DNA of 64,000 nucleotides. It comes from Cheilinus undulatus. Lineage: Eukaryota > Chordata > Actinopteri > Labriformes > Labridae. The notes beneath the pieces were generated by a model. That model had not been told where the DNA came from and did no database searches. It saw only the letters and a list, made by a program, of their open reading frames with translations. Below, in pieces: positions 60,601 through 64,000 of the stretch (position 1 is its first letter; every line of letters begins with the position of its first letter). Location: contig NC_054881.1 in the NCBI RefSeq assembly GCF_018320785.1, forward strand, positions 21,886,275 to 21,950,274. Direction: 5' to 3'. The position numbers were made by a program, and so were the translations under genes.

Positions 60601-60903
60601 CGTTCATCCCAGCTGATTTAACAACAGAATATTCAGCCCTTTGACTGCGTACAGAATATTTACAGTGGAAATTTTGACAATGTATGTCTCTCTTACTCTA
60701 CCTACATTAGATACAATTACGCCCGCTGCAAGAGTTGTAAACTATTGATAATGTTTACCTTGTATCACAAAGCTACTAGCATTAGCCACTGAAGCTAGCA
60801 GGCTAACATCTCACTTACTGGTATTCAGAGCTAAATAATAACCGCTACTCACCTCGTCCACATTTAGCTCCTGTAGTGTAGGGACTTCAAGCGTTGTAGG
60901 CAT
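54553..60903 (-). CDS. ndufa8: NADH dehydrogenase (ubiquinone) 1 alpha subcomplex subunit 8, complete, four coding exons
   Basis: Accessory subunit of mitochondrial respiratory complex I on the intermembrane-space side; family members are imported and oxidised through the Mia40 (CHCHD4) route. Coding exons on the minus strand are 60853-60903, 59023-59186, 55907-56072 and 54553-54690, joining to exactly 172 codons, the same length as the human protein as I recall it. All introns are GT-AG (donors gtgagt, gtaatg, gtgaga; acceptors ctag, gcag, acag). The product starts [10 protein letters not shown] and ends GSKFFFWTW. It has four CX9C motifs, C36-C46, C56-C66, C78-C88 and C100-C110, the double CHCH arrangement that defines this subunit. 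No frameshift or internal stop. Introns are 1666, 2950 and 1216 bp; the last carries two mobile-element remnants. The gene is divergent from morn5, 483 bp between ATGs. Identity follows from near-complete agreement with vertebrate NDUFA8 including the AAAHHYG and [15 protein letters not shown] blocks. Confidence 0.97.
54776..55145 (+). repeat. Dispersed repeat family A, copy 4, in ndufa8 intron 3
   Basis: Matches copy 3 across CTTTCAGTGCGGTTCTTTGC and copies 1-2 across ATCTGAGCTAAATGCTACAC and CTAGTACAACTAAATCCTGC. Confidence 0.65.
55181..55686. mobile_element. TTAA-target MITE, copy 2, in ndufa8 intron 3
   Basis: Bounded by TTAA at 55181-55184 and 55683-55686, with ends AGGTCACATATT and AATAGGTGACCT. 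The interior matches copy 1 at 1078-1552 (TTTAAATGTTACTGAGCTGT, GGGGGCGGTGCTAACTCC). Has an extra G run near 55586-55597. Confidence 0.87.
55907..56072 (-). CDS. ndufa8: ndufa8 coding exon 3
   Basis: Completes R72 and encodes residues 73-127, with the second CHCH pair C78-C88 and C100-C110 and the conserved DKLGW block. Acceptor is a T-rich tract ending in gcag; donor gtgaga, phase 0. Confidence 0.96.
56073..59022 (-). other. ndufa8 intron 2
   Basis: A 2950-bp intron. I saw no additional exon or clear transposon; there is a short AT run near 57171-57182. Several short open frames (for example near 58465-58720) lack splice context and resemble nothing I know. Confidence 0.6.
59023..59186 (-). 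CDS. ndufa8: ndufa8 coding exon 2
   Basis: Encodes residues 18-71 plus two bases of R72. Contains the first CHCH pair of motifs, C36-C46 and C56-C66. Acceptor tttctag, donor gtaatg, ends in phase 2. Confidence 0.96.
59187..60852 (-). other. ndufa8 intron 1
   Basis: A 1666-bp intron, unremarkable apart from a G run at about 59597-59607. No other gene seen. Confidence 0.65.
60853..60903 (-). CDS. ndufa8: ndufa8 coding exon 1
   Basis: Encodes residues 1-17 ([17 protein letters not shown]) and ends in phase 0 before the donor gtgagt. The ATG is the first in frame that gives the conserved N-terminus; there is no mitochondrial presequence, as expected for a Mia40-type substrate. Confidence 0.95.
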
Positions 60904-61060
60904 GGCTGTGCGTGTGTAAAATAATACAAACGGCAAAAGTTATGTACCGCTGCTGAAAAACATTCAAGGTCCTCGTCTAGCTCCAGGATGAGCTACGAGG
61001 CCGCAGAGAAGGTCAGCTTACTGCGCCTGCTGCTGCTGTCAGAGGGAAGGCGCGTGCTGA

Positions 61061-61080
61061 TGACGTAAACGCCTGCGTCA
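61061..61080. promoter_or_regulatory. CRE-like inverted pair
   Basis: TGACGTAA at 61061-61068 is a CREB/ATF half-palindrome, and TGCGTCA follows at 61074-61080 in the opposite sense. It sits about 160-180 bp upstream of the ndufa8 ATG in the GC-rich part of the shared promoter. Confidence 0.5.
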
Positions 61081-61096
61081 CCAAACTGGGTCTGTT

Positions 61097-61108
61097 TCCG
61101 CACGCGCA
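61097..61108. promoter_or_regulatory. NRF1-like site
   Basis: TCCGCACGCGCA agrees with 11 of 12 positions of the NRF1 consensus YGCGCAYGCGCR. NRF1 is a well-known regulator of nuclear genes for oxidative phosphorylation, so a site here suits ndufa8. Confidence 0.5.
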
Positions 61109-61272
61109 CTCATGGGCGCAAATGTTAAGTGTAAAAACTTATTTTTTCTTCGCCAAGTTGAATTTCTAGCACTTCAGAAATGAAAACAGTGCCTCAAACG
61201 CTAAATTTCTCTCTATTTTGAAATTTTTAGAGACTTAATCATGTGGAGTATCCGCTTGGGCTCCACTTACTA

Positions 61273-61286
61273 GTTGCCATGGTAAC
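61273..61286. promoter_or_regulatory. RFX X-box
   Basis: GTTGCCATGGTAAC matches the RFX consensus GTNRCC-N(0-3)-RGYAAC with a 2-bp spacer and is palindromic apart from one position. It lies about 101 bp upstream of the morn5 ATG, the usual place for X-boxes in ciliary genes. RFX factors control cilium and flagellum genes, which fits morn5. Confidence 0.75.
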
Positions 61287-61386
61287 TATAAACCTTACCA
61301 CATTGCTTACTTCTCCGCATGGGTCAGAGTTTTCGGTGTTTTGGAGGTATTTTAAGAAGAAATTGTGTTAGAGAGTCCGTGTAGCA

Positions 61387-64000
<2,614 letters not shown>

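Larger units (their letters stand above)
60904..61386. promoter_or_regulatory. Bidirectional promoter between ndufa8 and morn5
   Basis: The 483 bp between two divergent start codons must hold both 5' UTRs and core promoters. The ndufa8-proximal third (about 60985-61130) is GC- and CpG-rich with CRE-like and NRF1-like sites. The morn5-proximal part is AT-richer and carries an RFX X-box. No convincing TATA box was seen for either gene. Transcription start sites cannot be placed from sequence. Confidence 0.85.

Overview
The window is vertebrate nuclear DNA, almost certainly from a ray-finned (teleost) fish. Two features point there: the gene pair at the right end has vertebrate exon structure with GT-AG introns, and the remaining ~54 kb is AT-rich non-coding DNA loaded with repeats typical of teleosts (several Tc1/mariner families, a hAT deletion derivative, TTAA-target MITEs, a 5S-derived SINE, a tRNA-derived SINE and a Rex3/RTE-like LINE end). 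The species cannot be named from the sequence alone.

Only two genes can be defined. ndufa8 (minus strand, coding 60903 down to 54553, four exons, 172 codons) encodes the twin CX9C complex I accessory subunit and is complete and intact. morn5 (plus strand, from 61387) has its first two coding exons here and runs off the right edge. The two start codons are 483 bp apart, head to head, so the genes share a compact promoter region. It holds an almost palindromic RFX X-box about 100 bp upstream of the morn5 ATG. Nearer ndufa8 lie an NRF1-like site and a CRE-like pair. This fits a respiratory housekeeping gene paired with a cilium/flagellum-type gene. The same head-to-head pair exists in mammals, where LHX6 lies beyond MORN5 and TTLL11 on the other side.

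Layout. 1-12.4 kb: non-coding, with MITEs and a 5S-derived SINE. 12.48-12.96 kb: a GC-rich island with homeodomain, octamer, CCAAT and E-box motifs, the best candidate conserved enhancer. 13.4-14.6 kb: decayed Tc1 copy. 16.8-23.2 kb: three blocks of an unusual AGCT-rich repeat. 24.6-26.2 kb: unidentified coding-like fragments split by a MITE. 27.8-29.1 kb: a TTTACAAA-type satellite. 31.7-33.5 kb: a 16-bp tandem array with higher-order duplications. 35-36 kb: second Tc1 copy. 38.4-40.1 kb: hAT derivative and a MITE. 40.4-41.7 kb: GC-rich island and a diverged local duplication. 43-44.2 kb: Tc1 copy interrupted by a SINE with clear target-site duplication. 46-46.8 kb: internally deleted Tc1. 48-53.5 kb: dispersed repeats and a Tc1 copy with IR/DR-type ends inserted inside an AGCT block. 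54.2-64 kb: ndufa8, the bidirectional promoter, morn5 and a Rex3-like fragment in morn5 intron 2.

No CRISPR array, prokaryotic operon, intact transposase or convincing new protein-coding system was found. The most interesting items are the shared promoter, the candidate enhancer islands in the ~54 kb gene-free flank, the AGCT repeat family and the unidentified coding fragments near 25 kb. Repeat family names come from recollection of teleost repeats, not from a database search.
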